In this document: positions 44,764 through 54,592 of the stretch, in pieces
How positions within the stretch are numbered: position 1 is the stretch's first letter
How the letters are laid out: every line of letters begins with the position of its first letter
Source of the DNA: CAYMND01 sp964465065
GTDB lineage: Bacteria > Acidobacteriota > Aminicenantia > UBA2199
NCBI GenBank assembly: GCA_964465065.1
Contig: CAYXHZ010000003.1
Span: 1 to 64,000, forward strand
Length of the DNA: 64,000 nt
Direction of reading: 5' to 3'
Translations under genes and position numbers: made by a program
Notes under the pieces: model-generated
Told to the model about the DNA's origin: nothing
The model's database searches: none
What the model saw: the letters and a program-made list of their open reading frames with translations, nothing else

Positions 44764-46847
44764 GCACCTTCCTGTTCGAACTGGGCGTGGAAGAGATCCC
44801 CACCGCCGACATTCTCCCCCTGCAGACCCAGCTCAAAGAAGGTCTCTCCGCACGTCTCAAGGAAGCGCGGATCGCGCACGCCGCCATCGAATCCAGCGCC
44901 AGCAACCGGCGCATCATGCTCTACATCTCGGAAATCTCCATGAAGACCGAGGAAATACGTGAAGACCTGATCGGGCCCGCCAAACGGATCTCTTTCATGG
45001 AAAACGGCCAACCGGCCATCCCGCTGCAGAAGTTCATGGAGTTCAACAGCGCCGAACTGGACGACCTGCTGGAAATCGACACCCCGAAAGGGGTGTACAT
45101 GGGCATCCGGCGTATGGTTCCGGGCGAATTGACCAGTGAACTGTTGCCCGACATCCTGACCCAGCTGCTATCCTCTTTGACCTTTCGGAAAACCATGGTC
45201 TGGAACAGCTCCCGCGTGCCCTTCATCCGGCCGATCACCCACATTCTGGCCATGCTCGACCGTCAGCTCCTGCCGATATACTTTGCCGGCATCAACTCCA
45301 GCCTGACCACCCGGGGCCACCGCCTGCTTTCCGACGGCATGATGGTCGTCGAAAGCTTCGAAAACTACCTGGAGGAGCTCAACCGCAATTTCGTCATGCT
45401 CGACGCCGAAGACCGCCGCAACAAAATCGAGACCGAGCTCAAGGATTTCGAGGAAGAATACGAAACCAGGATCGACATCCCGGCCCAGATGATGGACCAC
45501 TACGTCTTTCAGAACGAATATCCGGTCGTTTTCAGCGGCCGTTTTCACAAGAAATACCTGGAACTGCCCCAGGAAATCATTTCCGCCTTCATGGTCAGCG
45601 AAAAAAAGCTGATTCCGGTCTACGACAAAGACGGTCAGCTCAAAAACGCCTTCATCGGAGTCAGCAACATCCCCGACGAGATCGGCAACGTGGCCAGCGG
45701 CAGCGAGCGTGTGATCACCGCCACCTTCGAAGACGCTCAGTTTTTCTGGGACAGCGACCGCAAAAGCGATTTTTTCTCGCTGCGAAACAAGCTGAACAGC
45801 CTCAATTTTCAGGAAGACCTGGGCGATTATCTGCAGAAATCGGAACGCCTGGCCATTCTGGCCGTCAGCCTGGCCGAAATGACCGGTCAGGACGCCTTCA
45901 AGGAAACCCTGATCAAGGCAGGACAGAACTGCAAGAACGACCTGCTGACCCAGATGGTGCGGGAATTCCCTTCCCTGCAGGGGGTGATGGGTGGTCTGTA
46001 TCTCAAGGAAAGCGGAGCCGACGAAGCGCTCTGGAAATCTGTTTACAACCAGTACGAGCCCAAAGGCTTTCTGGATTCGAGCCGGATGTGTCCCGAGGCG
46101 GTGCTGCTGTCCATGGCCGACAAGCTGGACAACATCTGCGGGCTGATCAGCAAGGGAGTAAAGGTCAGCAGCTCCAAGGATCCGTTCGGCATCCGCCGCG
46201 ACGCCAGCGCCATCATCCGTCTGATCTACGACCACCGTCTGGATTTCGACATGTGGGATGCGGTCAGGCTGGGAATATCCCTGTATAACAAGCTCGATGA
46301 CGATTCCCAGTTTCTGGAACAGATCAAGAGCCTGTTCGTTTCCCGTTTGGAACAGATCCTCAAAGAGCAGCTGAACATCCGCTACGACCTGGCCAACAGC
46401 CTGCTGGCTGTCTGCGATCCGCACCTGGCCGCCATTTTCATGCGCGCCGAACAGATCGAGCCGCTGCTGCGCAACCAGGCCTGCATGGATTTGATCATCC
46501 TGCAGAAGAGGTTGAAGAATATAACCCATAAAAACCAGGGGATCGAGTTGAACCCCAAACTGTTCAAACATCCCCACGAAGAGATGCTTTTCGAGGTTTT
46601 CAACGAGACCGCCGCTCCGTTCGAAGCCTGTATCCTCGGCCATCGCTACGCCGAGGCCTGTTCGCTGATGCTGGAGATGAAACCGATCGTCGACAGCTAT
46701 TTCGACGACATCCTGATCATGGATCCGGACCTGCTGGTCCGGGAGAACCGCCTCAGCCAACTGGCCCAGCTGGCGGCACGCATCGACCGGGTCATCGATT
46801 TTTCCCTGATCGTCGAACAGGACAATCCGCCTTCAGCCGCTGTCTGA
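44760..46847 (+). CDS. glyS: Glycyl-tRNA synthetase beta subunit
   Basis: tRNA-binding subunit of the alpha2-beta2 GlyRS. The 695-aa protein starts TFLFELGVEEIPTADILPLQ and has SSASNRRIMLYI, MVWNSSRVPFIRPITHILAML, HRLLSDGMM, FSGRFHKKYLELPQEIISAFM and LSMADKLDNICGLISKGVK, and it ends in a DALR-like helical domain. The length is normal. GGAGG lies 8 bp before the ATG. Its place after the glycine cleavage genes ties tRNA charging and glycine breakdown to one transcript. Confidence 0.97.
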
Positions 46848-46860
46848 ACCCATAGCGACC

Positions 46861-48237
46861 ATGTCCGCCAAAGCCGCCTCCAGTCATTTCGAATGCCTGG
46901 AGTGCGGCTTTCAGACCGCCAAATACTTCGGTAAATGCCCACAGTGCGGAGAATGGAACAGTCTGGTCGAAAGTCAGCCCCCCGGCCCGGGCCAGACTGC
47001 TGCGAACTCGACCCCCAACCATCCGGTCCTGCTTGCCCAAGTGGAGAACCAGAGTCAGACCCGCCTGTCCACCGGTATGGACGAATTCGACCGCGTTCTC
47101 GGCGGCGGTCTGATCCAGCAATCCCTGATCCTGATCGGCGGCGAACCGGGAGTCGGCAAATCCACCCTGCTCATCGAGACCGCCGCCCACATGGCCAAAC
47201 AGGGACCGGTTCTGTACGTCTCGGGCGAAGAATCGCCCAGCCAGATCAAGAGCCGCCTGGAACGGCTGCGCCTGGATCCCGGCAAGATCCATCTCCTGAC
47301 CATGGCCAGCCTGGACGATGTCAAATCCGCCGTCGCCGAACTCAGGCCGCTCCTGTTGATCATCGATTCCATTCAGACCATCAGCGGCCGCGACAACCCC
47401 TGGAACAAAGGCTCGGTGGTCACCATGCGCCAGGTCACAGCCGAACTGATCGAACTGACCAAGCAATCCCGCCTGACCACCTTCATCGTCGGCCACATCA
47501 CCAAGGAAGGTCAACTGGCCGGGCCCAAAACGCTCGAGCACATGGTCGACACCGTCCTCTACTTTCAGGGCGATCCGCAATCGGACCTGCGCATCCTGCA
47601 GGCCGCCAAGAACCGTTTCGGATCGGTGAACGAGCTGGGGGTTTTCCAGATGTTCGAGGATGGGCTGAAATCGGTTCCGGACCCGTCCGGGCACTTCATC
47701 CACCAACGGCACAAGAGCGAGGCCGGCACGACGATATTCCCGGCCATCCAGGGTCAAAGGCCGCTGCTGATGGAGATCCAGGCCCTGGTCACCGAAAGCC
47801 CGCTGGGCGGAAATCCGCGCCGGAATTGCGTCGGTTACGACCCGGCCCGCCTGGCCATGCTGGTATCGATCATCGAAAAAAAGCTGCACATTCCCTACTA
47901 CAAGCACGACATTTTTCTCAACATCACCAGCGGTCTGATGCTCAAGGAACCGGCCGCCGACCTGGCCGTGGCCGCAGTGCTGATCTCCAGTATCCTGGGC
48001 CAGCCCTTGCCCGCCAACCAGGTGCTGCTCGGCGAACTGGGACTGACCGGCGAGATCCGGCCGCTGACCTTTTTGGCCCGGCGCATATCCGAATGCCATC
48101 GCCACGGTTTTTCAACCATCATCATCCCCGCCTTCCAGTTGTCGGAACAGAAAACCGAAACCAAGAACATCCGTGGTATCGAACATATCCGCGAACTGCA
48201 CCAGATCATCAAATCCAAAGACAAAAGCGCCGGCTGA
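46861..48237 (+). CDS. radA: DNA repair protein RadA
   Basis: RecA-related ATPase that helps process recombination intermediates. The 458-aa protein has an N-terminal zinc finger (C12, C15, C26, C29), GGEPGVGKSTLL (Walker A, about residues 97-106), YVSGEESPSQIK, IIDSIQTI (Walker B), the RadA-specific KNRFGS, and a C-terminal Lon-like domain (LTGEIRPL). It starts 13 bp after glyS with no obvious ribosome binding site, probably coupled to it. A strong terminator follows. Confidence 0.96.
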   Translation: MSAKAASSHFECLECGFQTAKYFGKCPQCGEWNSLVESQPPGPGQTAANSTPNHPVLLAQVENQSQTRLSTGMDEFDRVLGGGLIQQSLILIGGEPGVGKSTLLIETAAHMAKQGPVLYVSGEESPSQIKSRLERLRLDPGKIHLLTMASLDDVKSAVAELRPLLLIIDSIQTISGRDNPWNKGSVVTMRQVTAELIELTKQSRLTTFIVGHITKEGQLAGPKTLEHMVDTVLYFQGDPQSDLRILQAAKNRFGSVNELGVFQMFEDGLKSVPDPSGHFIHQRHKSEAGTTIFPAIQGQRPLLMEIQALVTESPLGGNPRRNCVGYDPARLAMLVSIIEKKLHIPYYKHDIFLNITSGLMLKEPAADLAVAAVLISSILGQPLPANQVLLGELGLTGEIRPLTFLARRISECHRHGFSTIIIPAFQLSEQKTETKNIRGIEHIRELHQIIKSKDKSAG

Positions 48238-48317
48238 AGACGCTTGACTTCTCATTCTGATGGAGATAAACTCTGAATCAACCACTGCTCCTAGCAGCAG
48301 TATGCCACAACATCACC

Positions 48318-48346
48318 GGCCCGCCACCCCCTCGGCGGGCCATTTT
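48318..48346 (+). terminator. Intrinsic terminator after radA
   Basis: GGCCCGCC (48318-48325) pairs perfectly with GGCGGGCC (48334-48341) around an 8-nt loop, followed by ATTTT. It ends the gcv-gly-radA operon, 80 bp after the radA stop. Confidence 0.8.
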
Positions 48347-48369
48347 CCTCTTGCCTTTTGGGGGCTTTT

Positions 48370-48394
48370 GGGGGACGGTGCGTCACGATGTCAC
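48370..48394 (+). repeat. Solitary REP of the RAYT family
   Basis: GGGGGACGGTGCGTCAC followed by GATGTCAC. It differs from the reverse complement of the REP at 61239-61263 by only three bases (GAT for AAC). GACGgtgCGTC can form a small hairpin. It lies between the radA terminator and the GNAT gene, 11.6 kb from the RAYT gene. Confidence 0.8.
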
Positions 48395-48402
48395 TCGATA
48401 CA

Positions 48403-48864
48403 TCATTTGAAATTGAGCCGATAGAAAATCTGCCTGCCGTCCCAGCGTTGCGAATAACTGGTAAAACCAAAGCTTTGGTATATTTTCTGAGAGGCGACGT
48501 TGCGCTCGTTCGTATCCAGACACATGGTCTTACAGCCGAGCTGCCTGGCCCGCTGAACGGCGAATTCGATCAGCTTTCGGCCATAACCGGTTTTGCGGCA
48601 TCCAGGCTCAACATACAGATCCTCGATCGTGGCCTCGCTACCGGATGCCCACATGCTATGCCGGTAACGCTGCAGCACATACCCGATAGCCTGCCCGTCG
48701 CTTTCGGCGAGGTAGAATTCGGCATCCCCGGCTGCGAGCAGTTCCTGGATGCTGTGCAGGAGCATGGAATCGGCAGGAAGCGCCCGCTGCAGGTGGTTGC
48801 GAAACGCGACAGCCAATTCGGCGATGGCCTTGGCATCGCCTGCCGTGGCAATACGTATGTTCAT
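48403..48864 (-). CDS. GNAT-family N-acetyltransferase
   Basis: The 153-aa protein has the GNAT fold: an N-terminal helix pair, FYLAESDGQAIGYVLQ, IEDLYVEPGCRKTGYGRKLIEFAV (acetyl-CoA loop RKTGYG, about residues 88-95), and LDTNERNVASQKIYQSFGF. It transfers acetyl from acetyl-CoA to an unknown amine. It lies only 6 bp downstream of the 619-aa orphan on the same strand, so the two are likely co-transcribed. Confidence 0.87.
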   Translation of the reverse strand: MNIRIATAGDAKAIAELAVAFRNHLQRALPADSMLLHSIQELLAAGDAEFYLAESDGQAIGYVLQRYRHSMWASGSEATIEDLYVEPGCRKTGYGRKLIEFAVQRARQLGCKTMCLDTNERNVASQKIYQSFGFTSYSQRWDGRQIFYRLNFK

Positions 48865-48870
48865 GTCAGT

Positions 48871-50730
48871 CTATCTCTTTTCCAGTGACAGGTTCCACAA
48901 CTCGGTCTGCAGTTCCAGCGCCCGGTTCTCGTCGAGAGCCCGGCCGTTATCGCTGAGAACGAGCACAAAAACCGCCATCGGATGCCAATCGAAACGGGTG
49001 AACTTGACCTGCAGGTCGTCGACCTTCTCCAACACCTTTTCCAGCAAGTCGTTTTCCCGGTCGAAGACGATCACGAAAATCGTTTTGTTCAAGACCTCCA
49101 CTGTCCGGTGCATGATCAGCAGTGCCTGATTGTCATGCCGTCGGGAGGTGGCCAGAGCCACGGAACAGGTCTGAACCAAAATCCGGAGCAGGTCGATGGG
49201 CGCCTCGATGCGGAACATTTCATCCAGGTTGAAAAAGATCTCGCGGATCAGGGCCGGGTCCATATCGGCCAAAGTCAGCTGCAATTCGGTGAGCACCTTG
49301 ATGTCGATCTCGCGGATGCCTTCGTCGAAATCGCGGATGGGCTTGTTGAGCAAGGAGGAAATTTCCGATTTGACCGCTTCGAAAACGGCGCGGAAGGTCT
49401 GAAATTCCGGCAGGTTGGCGCTGAATTTGATGATATCGAGCTCCAGGTTACGGCCGTAACGTTTGGGGGGAATCATCGATTTGATGTCCAGGCCCTTGAT
49501 CCGCGAAATGCGTTTGACGATCTCCAGCAGTCGCTGATCCGTTCCCGGATCGGTGACCAGCAGCATCTTGACGTCGATGGAGAATTCCGTACGCTTCTCG
49601 CTGTTGAAAAAGAGCTGGGTCATGCCGGTTGTCTTGAACTCGTTCATCAGAAACGGGATGATGGCCCGGGCGAAATGTTCGAAGCCGCCGACGGCCTTGA
49701 CCTGATGGATGCCGCGGTTGTAGGTGGCCGTGATCATCTTGTGCAGCTGCGCGCTGACTTTCTTGATCAGTGGAACCGGCAAGGGTTTGCCGTAGCGGTT
49801 GGTGATTTCCAGCCGGTACACGAATATGCTGTCCTCGGTGACGAAACTCTTGTGGAACTTGATGATGCATTCCGGCAGTATGTAATTGAGCGCCTTGAGG
49901 AAATCCTCGATCGAAATCAGGATCTCCCGGCAGACGAAGGTGATGCCGGTCAGGTGTTCGAAACGGGTCTTGATGTTTTTGATGTGGATGACTTCGGTAG
50001 CCTTGCCCGTACGAACCCGTTCGACGAAACGGCAGTTGTCCTTGATCTGCTGACCCAGGTCGGACAGTTTGCGCTCCTCCAGGTATTCCCGGGAACGCGA
50101 AGAGATGAACTTGAGCGCCTCGCCTTCTTCCCGCAGCGGCTTGTCCCGTTCGGCCTCGGGTCGGGAATCGTGTTTGCGCAGCCAGGTCAGCAGGTCGTTG
50201 TAAATTTCGAATTTGACCGTCTCGTCGTCCAGGAGCATGGCCTTGCTGATACTGCCGACCGAGGCGTCGCGGATCCGGCGCATGAGTTCGTCCTTCTTGG
50301 TGATGAACCGGTTGTAATCGGTTTCGTTGGGCAGGTCGAAGGCCAGTATGACCACGCCAATCTGGCGCTCGTGATGCGACAGGGTGAACCCTTTGACGAA
50401 CAGGACGTTCTGCGAATGGTGATGAATGATGCCCATTATCGAATTGGCCATGCCAGGCCAGTCGACGGCCAGGGCACCGACCATCATGGTGTAATGCAGA
50501 TCCGGATGGCGGAACTGCTCCAGTATGGTCACCTCGTTCTGACCGCTGAGCTCATGGGTCAAGAGCAGTTCGGTCACCAGCGCCTTCTGAAAGACCATCG
50601 GAAAGACCGACTGCGAATCGTCGATGGCCGCCAGTACGGTTTCGATTTGCTGCCGATCGATGACCAGGCCTTTGTTTTTGAGCAGTGTCTGTATCGTGGC
50701 GATATCTTCTTTGCTGCAATCTTTGATCAT
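48871..50730 (-). CDS. Large protein of unknown function with ACT-like N-terminal region
   Basis: I do not recognise this 619-aa soluble protein. Residues about 78-130 (HYTMMVGALAVDWPGMANSI, NVLFVKGFTL, VILAFDLPNE) resemble an ACT-type regulatory domain with the D-x-PG turn. A helical stretch near 195-225 is charged. The rest alternates strands and helices with no catalytic motif I can name (IKMLLVTDPGTDQRLLEIV; IRDFDEGIREIDIKVL). It has no signal peptide or membrane segment. TAAAAT ends 6 bp before the ATG at 50730 and there is no ribosome binding site. It precedes the GNAT gene and is divergent from HU. Confidence 0.65.
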   Translation of the reverse strand: MIKDCSKEDIATIQTLLKNKGLVIDRQQIETVLAAIDDSQSVFPMVFQKALVTELLLTHELSGQNEVTILEQFRHPDLHYTMMVGALAVDWPGMANSIMGIIHHHSQNVLFVKGFTLSHHERQIGVVILAFDLPNETDYNRFITKKDELMRRIRDASVGSISKAMLLDDETVKFEIYNDLLTWLRKHDSRPEAERDKPLREEGEALKFISSRSREYLEERKLSDLGQQIKDNCRFVERVRTGKATEVIHIKNIKTRFEHLTGITFVCREILISIEDFLKALNYILPECIIKFHKSFVTEDSIFVYRLEITNRYGKPLPVPLIKKVSAQLHKMITATYNRGIHQVKAVGGFEHFARAIIPFLMNEFKTTGMTQLFFNSEKRTEFSIDVKMLLVTDPGTDQRLLEIVKRISRIKGLDIKSMIPPKRYGRNLELDIIKFSANLPEFQTFRAVFEAVKSEISSLLNKPIRDFDEGIREIDIKVLTELQLTLADMDPALIREIFFNLDEMFRIEAPIDLLRILVQTCSVALATSRRHDNQALLIMHRTVEVLNKTIFVIVFDRENDLLEKVLEKVDDLQVKFTRFDWHPMAVFVLVLSDNGRALDENRALELQTELWNLSLEKR

Positions 50731-51078
50731 TTCAGCATTTTACTGAAAGGCCGCTTTAAAAGCAATCGAAAAATCCACAGCCAAGGCCAGCTGGCGCAGC
50801 AGCTGGACACGCCCATGCGATCTATAGTTTTTATTCTTTAATATAGGGTATTTCAACAATATCTCACCCAAAGGTCCGCCTGCCGGACCACATGGTCTGC
50901 GCCAGTGCAAGCAGCGACAAACGGAAAATGGCCGTCCAGGCAGTCGCCATGCCGTCCAGGTCCGGCCTACGAAAAGTGCTGGCAGGTGTTGCAATTTCAT
51001 TTTTTTTTATTTATAGTATAGCCGATTTGCTGATCATGAAAGGCTCAGCAGACATTTTTGCATCATGAGGAGGAGTTG
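50731..51078. promoter_or_regulatory. Intergenic region with the HU promoter
   Basis: In these 348 bp the clearest signal is TTGCAA (50989-50994), a 17-bp spacer and TATAGT (51012-51017) for the HU gene, leaving a leader of about 55 nt. A hairpin GGTCCG/CGGACC lies at 50873-50889, and GCCGTCCAGG occurs twice near 50931-50970. No gene is visible. Confidence 0.6.
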
Positions 51079-51351
51079 ATGAATAAAACTGAATTGGTCA
51101 AGTCAATCGCCGAGAAAGCCAACCTGAAGGTCACCGACACTGAAAAGTTGGTCAATTCGTTCATTGACATCGTTTCTGACGAACTGAAAAGCAACGGCAA
51201 GATCACCATGGTCGGCTTCGGAACTTTCGCAGTTGCCCACCGTAAACAGAAAACCGGTGTCAACCCCAAATCCGGTGCCAAGATTACCATCGCAGCCAAG
51301 AACGTTCCGGTCTTCAAACCCGGAAAGGCGCTCAAAGAAAGGGTCAAGTAA
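51079..51351 (+). CDS. hup: HU-family DNA-binding protein
   Basis: Small nucleoid protein that bends DNA. The 90-aa product has MNKTELVKSIAEKANL, FGTFAVAHRKQKTGVNPKSG (the beta-arm with RKxxTGxNPxTG-type loop) and KNVPVFKPGKALKERV. AGGAGGAG lies just before the ATG at 51079; an in-frame ATG further up lacks a ribosome binding site. The size is standard for HU; IHF subunits share the fold but differ in the arm. Confidence 0.95.
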   Translation: MNKTELVKSIAEKANLKVTDTEKLVNSFIDIVSDELKSNGKITMVGFGTFAVAHRKQKTGVNPKSGAKITIAAKNVPVFKPGKALKERVK

Positions 51352-51358
51352 GAATCTA

Positions 51359-51419
51359 CCGCCCTTCAAACGGGCGGCACAGGCTGAACTTCACATCGAA
51401 GCGACCCTGTGCTGCCCTG
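51359..51419 (+). terminator. Hairpins between HU and the secretin gene
   Basis: CCGCCC (51359-51364) can pair with GGGCGG (51372-51377) right after the HU stop. GCACAGG downstream can pair with CCTGTGC near 51406-51413. There is no proper T run. They may end transcription of the convergent genes on both sides. Confidence 0.4.
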
Positions 51420-51430
51420 TTTCCCCCCGA

Positions 51431-53620
51431 TTATTTCACCGAAATTTTTTTTGCGATACTGCCCAGATCGATCTTTTGCCGGTTCAGACCGTAACCGTTG
51501 AGTCGACTCAGGGATAAAACGTATTCGCCGGCCTGCTTGAACCGGTAATCGACGATGGCGATTTGCCCCCCGGGAATCCCTTCGTCGCCGACCGAAGACA
51601 GGGCCAGATCGAACCCCGCCCCACGGTTGGTCTGCAGCGCCCTGACCCGGCTGGAATCGAAAAAATCGGTCCGTACCGCCACAACCTCCGCCGCCGGTCC
51701 GCTGGCCACTCCGCCGAGTGACAGACTCTTGAGCGGAGCCGAGGCCACCAGATTGACGGTGACCGAGACCACCTCGTTGACGGCGGCGTTTTCCACAGTC
51801 TCCATGGTGATTCCACCCGTGATCGGTTCGGTATCCACGGGGTTGCTCTCGATCACCTCCTGTCCGCGTTGCACCTGTCCGACGCCCGGAGCAGGCTGGT
51901 TTTCCGGACCCGGATCGGCTGTCTCCGCCATCTGATCGGACACCGAAGCGGAATCGGAAGACTCCGCATTGATCCAGACGGGGATGAGATCCTCCGGCGT
52001 GGGCGAAACCTTGCGGACGATGTAGGGCGTAATGATCATGATCAGATCGGTCTGAGACACTTCCTTACCCTTCTTGCCGAACAGCTGGCCCAAAACCGGG
52101 ATCTGCGACAAGAGCGGCAGGCCTTTGAGCGAACCGCGTTCTTCGTCGCGGATGAAACCGCCGATGATGTTGGTCTCCCCTTCCTTGAGACGGATGGTGT
52201 TCTTGAGTTCGCGGGTGCCGATGGTCGGAGTGTAGGCGGTCGAACTGCTGGCCAGATAACTGGTTTTCAATTCCACCTTCAGGGTGATGTCTCCGTCGTG
52301 GTGCACGAAGGGAGTCATCTTGATCGTCAGGCCGACGTCTTTGTACTCGTACTGGGTCGACGGGATGTAGGCCGAGGCCGAGGTTCCGGTCAGGGAACTG
52401 AAGGTGGTCTTGGTGACCGGCACTTCGTCGCCGACTTTGAAGTTGACTTCCTCGCCGCTGATACTGCGCAAATTGGGCTTGGCGATGATGCGGCTGTTGC
52501 TGTCGGAATGAAAGAGTTCCAGAGCGGCCGACGGCAGGACCATGAAGAAATCCAGATCCTTGAGTTCATTGGGCTTGATCGGCTTGTTGACGATGCTGAT
52601 ATCGCTGCCGTCTTCGGTGTACACGCCGCTGGTGATGCCGACCTTATAGGCCTCGTTGCCTTCTCCGTCGACCATGTCCAGTCCGATGCGGTTGATCAGG
52701 CCCCGGGTGATCTCCATGATCTCCACCTTGAGCAGCACTTCGCTGCGCGGGCGGTCGATCTGCATGATGAAACGTTCGATTTCCCTGAGCCCCTGGGCTT
52801 CGCCCTTGATCATCAGCGCATTCTGGGCCACATCCTCTATCAGCAGCACCTGCTGGTCGCGAAACAGCCCGCTGATCAGCTTTTTGGCGTCGGCAGCCAG
52901 AATGTTGGACAAATAGAAGGTCTTGACGCCACGCAGACTCAGCGCGCGGGTCTTGTAAGGGGTGTTGGGGTAGATCAGCACCGATGTCGGTCCCAAAACC
53001 CGGTACTGGGCGCCGGATATCAGGCAAAGCTGATCGAGCAGTTCCATGAAGCCGATATCGTTGACCTGCAGGGTATACACGAAATCGCGGAAATCCTTGT
53101 CGAAGACGAAGTTGACGTTGAAGCTGCGGCCCAGGGCCTGGAATATCTGCTTGACCGGCACGGATTTGAGATTGATATTGGCCCGTTCATGGTTGTCGAT
53201 GCGCAATTCGATGGGGGGAACGATCGAACTTTTCGGTTTGCCGACCGCCGCTGCCGTTTCGCCCTTGAGCACCTTGACCTCTTCGATCAGACGCAGGTTG
53301 TCGGGAAAGATGGCCAGGGCCTTGCTGTAGGCCTCCAGGGCCGGTTCTTTTTGGCCGCGTTCGGCCAGGCTGCGGGCTTTGACCAGTTCACTCAGGTAGA
53401 AATTCAAGCGGGCCCGAAACAGACGGACCTGTAAATCGCGGTCGTCCGGAGAATCCTTCAAGGCATTTTCCAATAGCGTAATGGTCGCCTCGTCCCCCTT
53501 CTCGATCTTGTCGAGTTGCCCGTTGAAGCGCTGTTTGACCGACGCGCAACCCAACAGGGTCATGATCAGCAAGCCGGCAGTCAGTATATGAACCGCTTTT
53601 CCCAGAGCCCTACTATTCAT
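51431..53620 (-). CDS. Secretin (PilQ/GspD-like) lipoprotein with extra C-terminal domain
   Basis: Outer-membrane channel of a type IV pilus or type II secretion system. The 729-aa product starts with a lipoprotein signal ending LLGCAS (lipidated Cys25). TPR-like helices follow (about 35-110), then an STN/N0 domain (VPVKQIFQALGRSFNVNFV), secretin N-domains, and the secretin core ending VPVTKTTFSS, EGETNIIGGFIRDEE, LPLLSQIPVLGQLFG and TDLIMIITPYIV. About 170 residues beyond the core form a Ser/Pro linker and a beta-rich domain (NEVVSVTVNLVASAPLKSLS) that looks cohesin-like. The ATG at 53620 has AAGGAG 6 bp upstream. It is the last gene of the assembly operon. Confidence 0.88.
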   Translation of the reverse strand: MNSRALGKAVHILTAGLLIMTLLGCASVKQRFNGQLDKIEKGDEATITLLENALKDSPDDRDLQVRLFRARLNFYLSELVKARSLAERGQKEPALEAYSKALAIFPDNLRLIEEVKVLKGETAAAVGKPKSSIVPPIELRIDNHERANINLKSVPVKQIFQALGRSFNVNFVFDKDFRDFVYTLQVNDIGFMELLDQLCLISGAQYRVLGPTSVLIYPNTPYKTRALSLRGVKTFYLSNILAADAKKLISGLFRDQQVLLIEDVAQNALMIKGEAQGLREIERFIMQIDRPRSEVLLKVEIMEITRGLINRIGLDMVDGEGNEAYKVGITSGVYTEDGSDISIVNKPIKPNELKDLDFFMVLPSAALELFHSDSNSRIIAKPNLRSISGEEVNFKVGDEVPVTKTTFSSLTGTSASAYIPSTQYEYKDVGLTIKMTPFVHHDGDITLKVELKTSYLASSSTAYTPTIGTRELKNTIRLKEGETNIIGGFIRDEERGSLKGLPLLSQIPVLGQLFGKKGKEVSQTDLIMIITPYIVRKVSPTPEDLIPVWINAESSDSASVSDQMAETADPGPENQPAPGVGQVQRGQEVIESNPVDTEPITGGITMETVENAAVNEVVSVTVNLVASAPLKSLSLGGVASGPAAEVVAVRTDFFDSSRVRALQTNRGAGFDLALSSVGDEGIPGGQIAIVDYRFKQAGEYVLSLSRLNGYGLNRQKIDLGSIAKKISVK

Positions 53621-54080
53621 GTTCATCTCCTTCCACTGCAAACAACATATCGCCCTGTTCGGTACTCATCGTCAGTCTGGACAGGGTTATCTCTTTGACG
53701 ATCCAGCCGTTCTCCAGGGTTTCACCCTCCTGGATTACCGTCATCTCGCCATGTATGGCCACCAGCGCACAGCGCTTGTGCAAACGGGTGATCGCCCCCA
53801 AAAAAACGATGTCCATGCGCGGTGCGCTCTCGGCGGCAGCCGCCGGCTGGTCCAAGGAGTTTTCAGGCTGCCCGGCCTGGGGCATGGAGGCGACGATGAG
53901 CGGCGCGGCAACGACTTGGTTCCTGCGGAAATCGGCGAAGGCGAACAGGTCGCGCTGGGTTTTGAAGGAACCGGCATCGACCTGGCGCGGACTGGTCCGA
54001 ATCAGAAAAAATTCATCCACGGCGTCCACGGAAACCCAGACGATCCCCAGCAGCAGGAGCAGGATCTTATTTCCTTTCAA
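53613..54080 (-). CDS. PilP/GspC-like pilus assembly protein
   Basis: The 155-aa protein has one N-terminal membrane segment (ILLLLLGIVWVSVDAV) and a C-terminal beta domain (MDIVFLGAITRLHKRCALVAI, IQEGETLENGWIVKEIT) like the HR region of PilP/GspC, which links the inner-membrane complex to the secretin. The start is TTG at 54080 with GGAGG 6 bp upstream. It overlaps the PilO-like gene by 14 bp and the secretin gene by 8 bp. Divergent in sequence; the call leans on gene order. Confidence 0.7.
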   Translation of the reverse strand: MKGNKILLLLLGIVWVSVDAVDEFFLIRTSPRQVDAGSFKTQRDLFAFADFRRNQVVAAPLIVASMPQAGQPENSLDQPAAAAESAPRMDIVFLGAITRLHKRCALVAIHGEMTVIQEGETLENGWIVKEITLSRLTMSTEQGDMLFAVEGDEHE

Positions 54081-54588
54081 AGATCACCTCCAGTTCTACG
54101 GTGCACTGAATCCGTGCCGGACTTTCCTGACGCAAGGTCAGTTTACCGATACGGGCGGCATGAGGCAGGTGTTCCAGGTCCCAGATCAAGTGGCGGATCT
54201 GCCCGTAGGCGCCGGCGACATTGAACGAATAATGAACGGAAATCAGTTTTCCGTCCGGGCTGTTCTGATTGTTGTACTTCAACCCGGAATGCATCAGGCC
54301 GTTATCGGTGACGATACCGGCCAGGGTACGCCGGAAATCGGCGAAGTGATCCAGACCGATCAGGTATTTCCCCCGGAACGCGCTGTACTCTTTCTCGGCG
54401 TTGAGCCAATGACCGGCGACAGTCTCCTGCCTGTCGGCCTGTTCCTCCAGATCCCGGACTGCCTTCTCCCTGGCCTGGAGACTGGAGTCGGTCACCCGGC
54501 CCAGTCCGGTGTACAGGGCAGTGAAACCGACAAACAGCAAGGATGCCACCAACAATGCAGCCAGCAGGTACGCTATCAGCCTTCTCAT
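54067..54588 (-). CDS. PilO-like pilus assembly protein
   Basis: The 173-aa bitopic protein has one membrane segment (IAYLLAALLVASLLFVGFTA), a coiled coil (about 30-65) and a C-terminal ferredoxin-like domain (ISVHYSFNVAGAYGQIRHLIWDLEHLP) typical of PilO/GspM. It forms the inner-membrane alignment complex with PilN. It overlaps the PilP-like gene by 14 bp. Confidence 0.75.
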   Translation of the reverse strand: MRRLIAYLLAALLVASLLFVGFTALYTGLGRVTDSSLQAREKAVRDLEEQADRQETVAGHWLNAEKEYSAFRGKYLIGLDHFADFRRTLAGIVTDNGLMHSGLKYNNQNSPDGKLISVHYSFNVAGAYGQIRHLIWDLEHLPHAARIGKLTLRQESPARIQCTVELEVIFERK

Positions 54589-54592
54589 CGTC

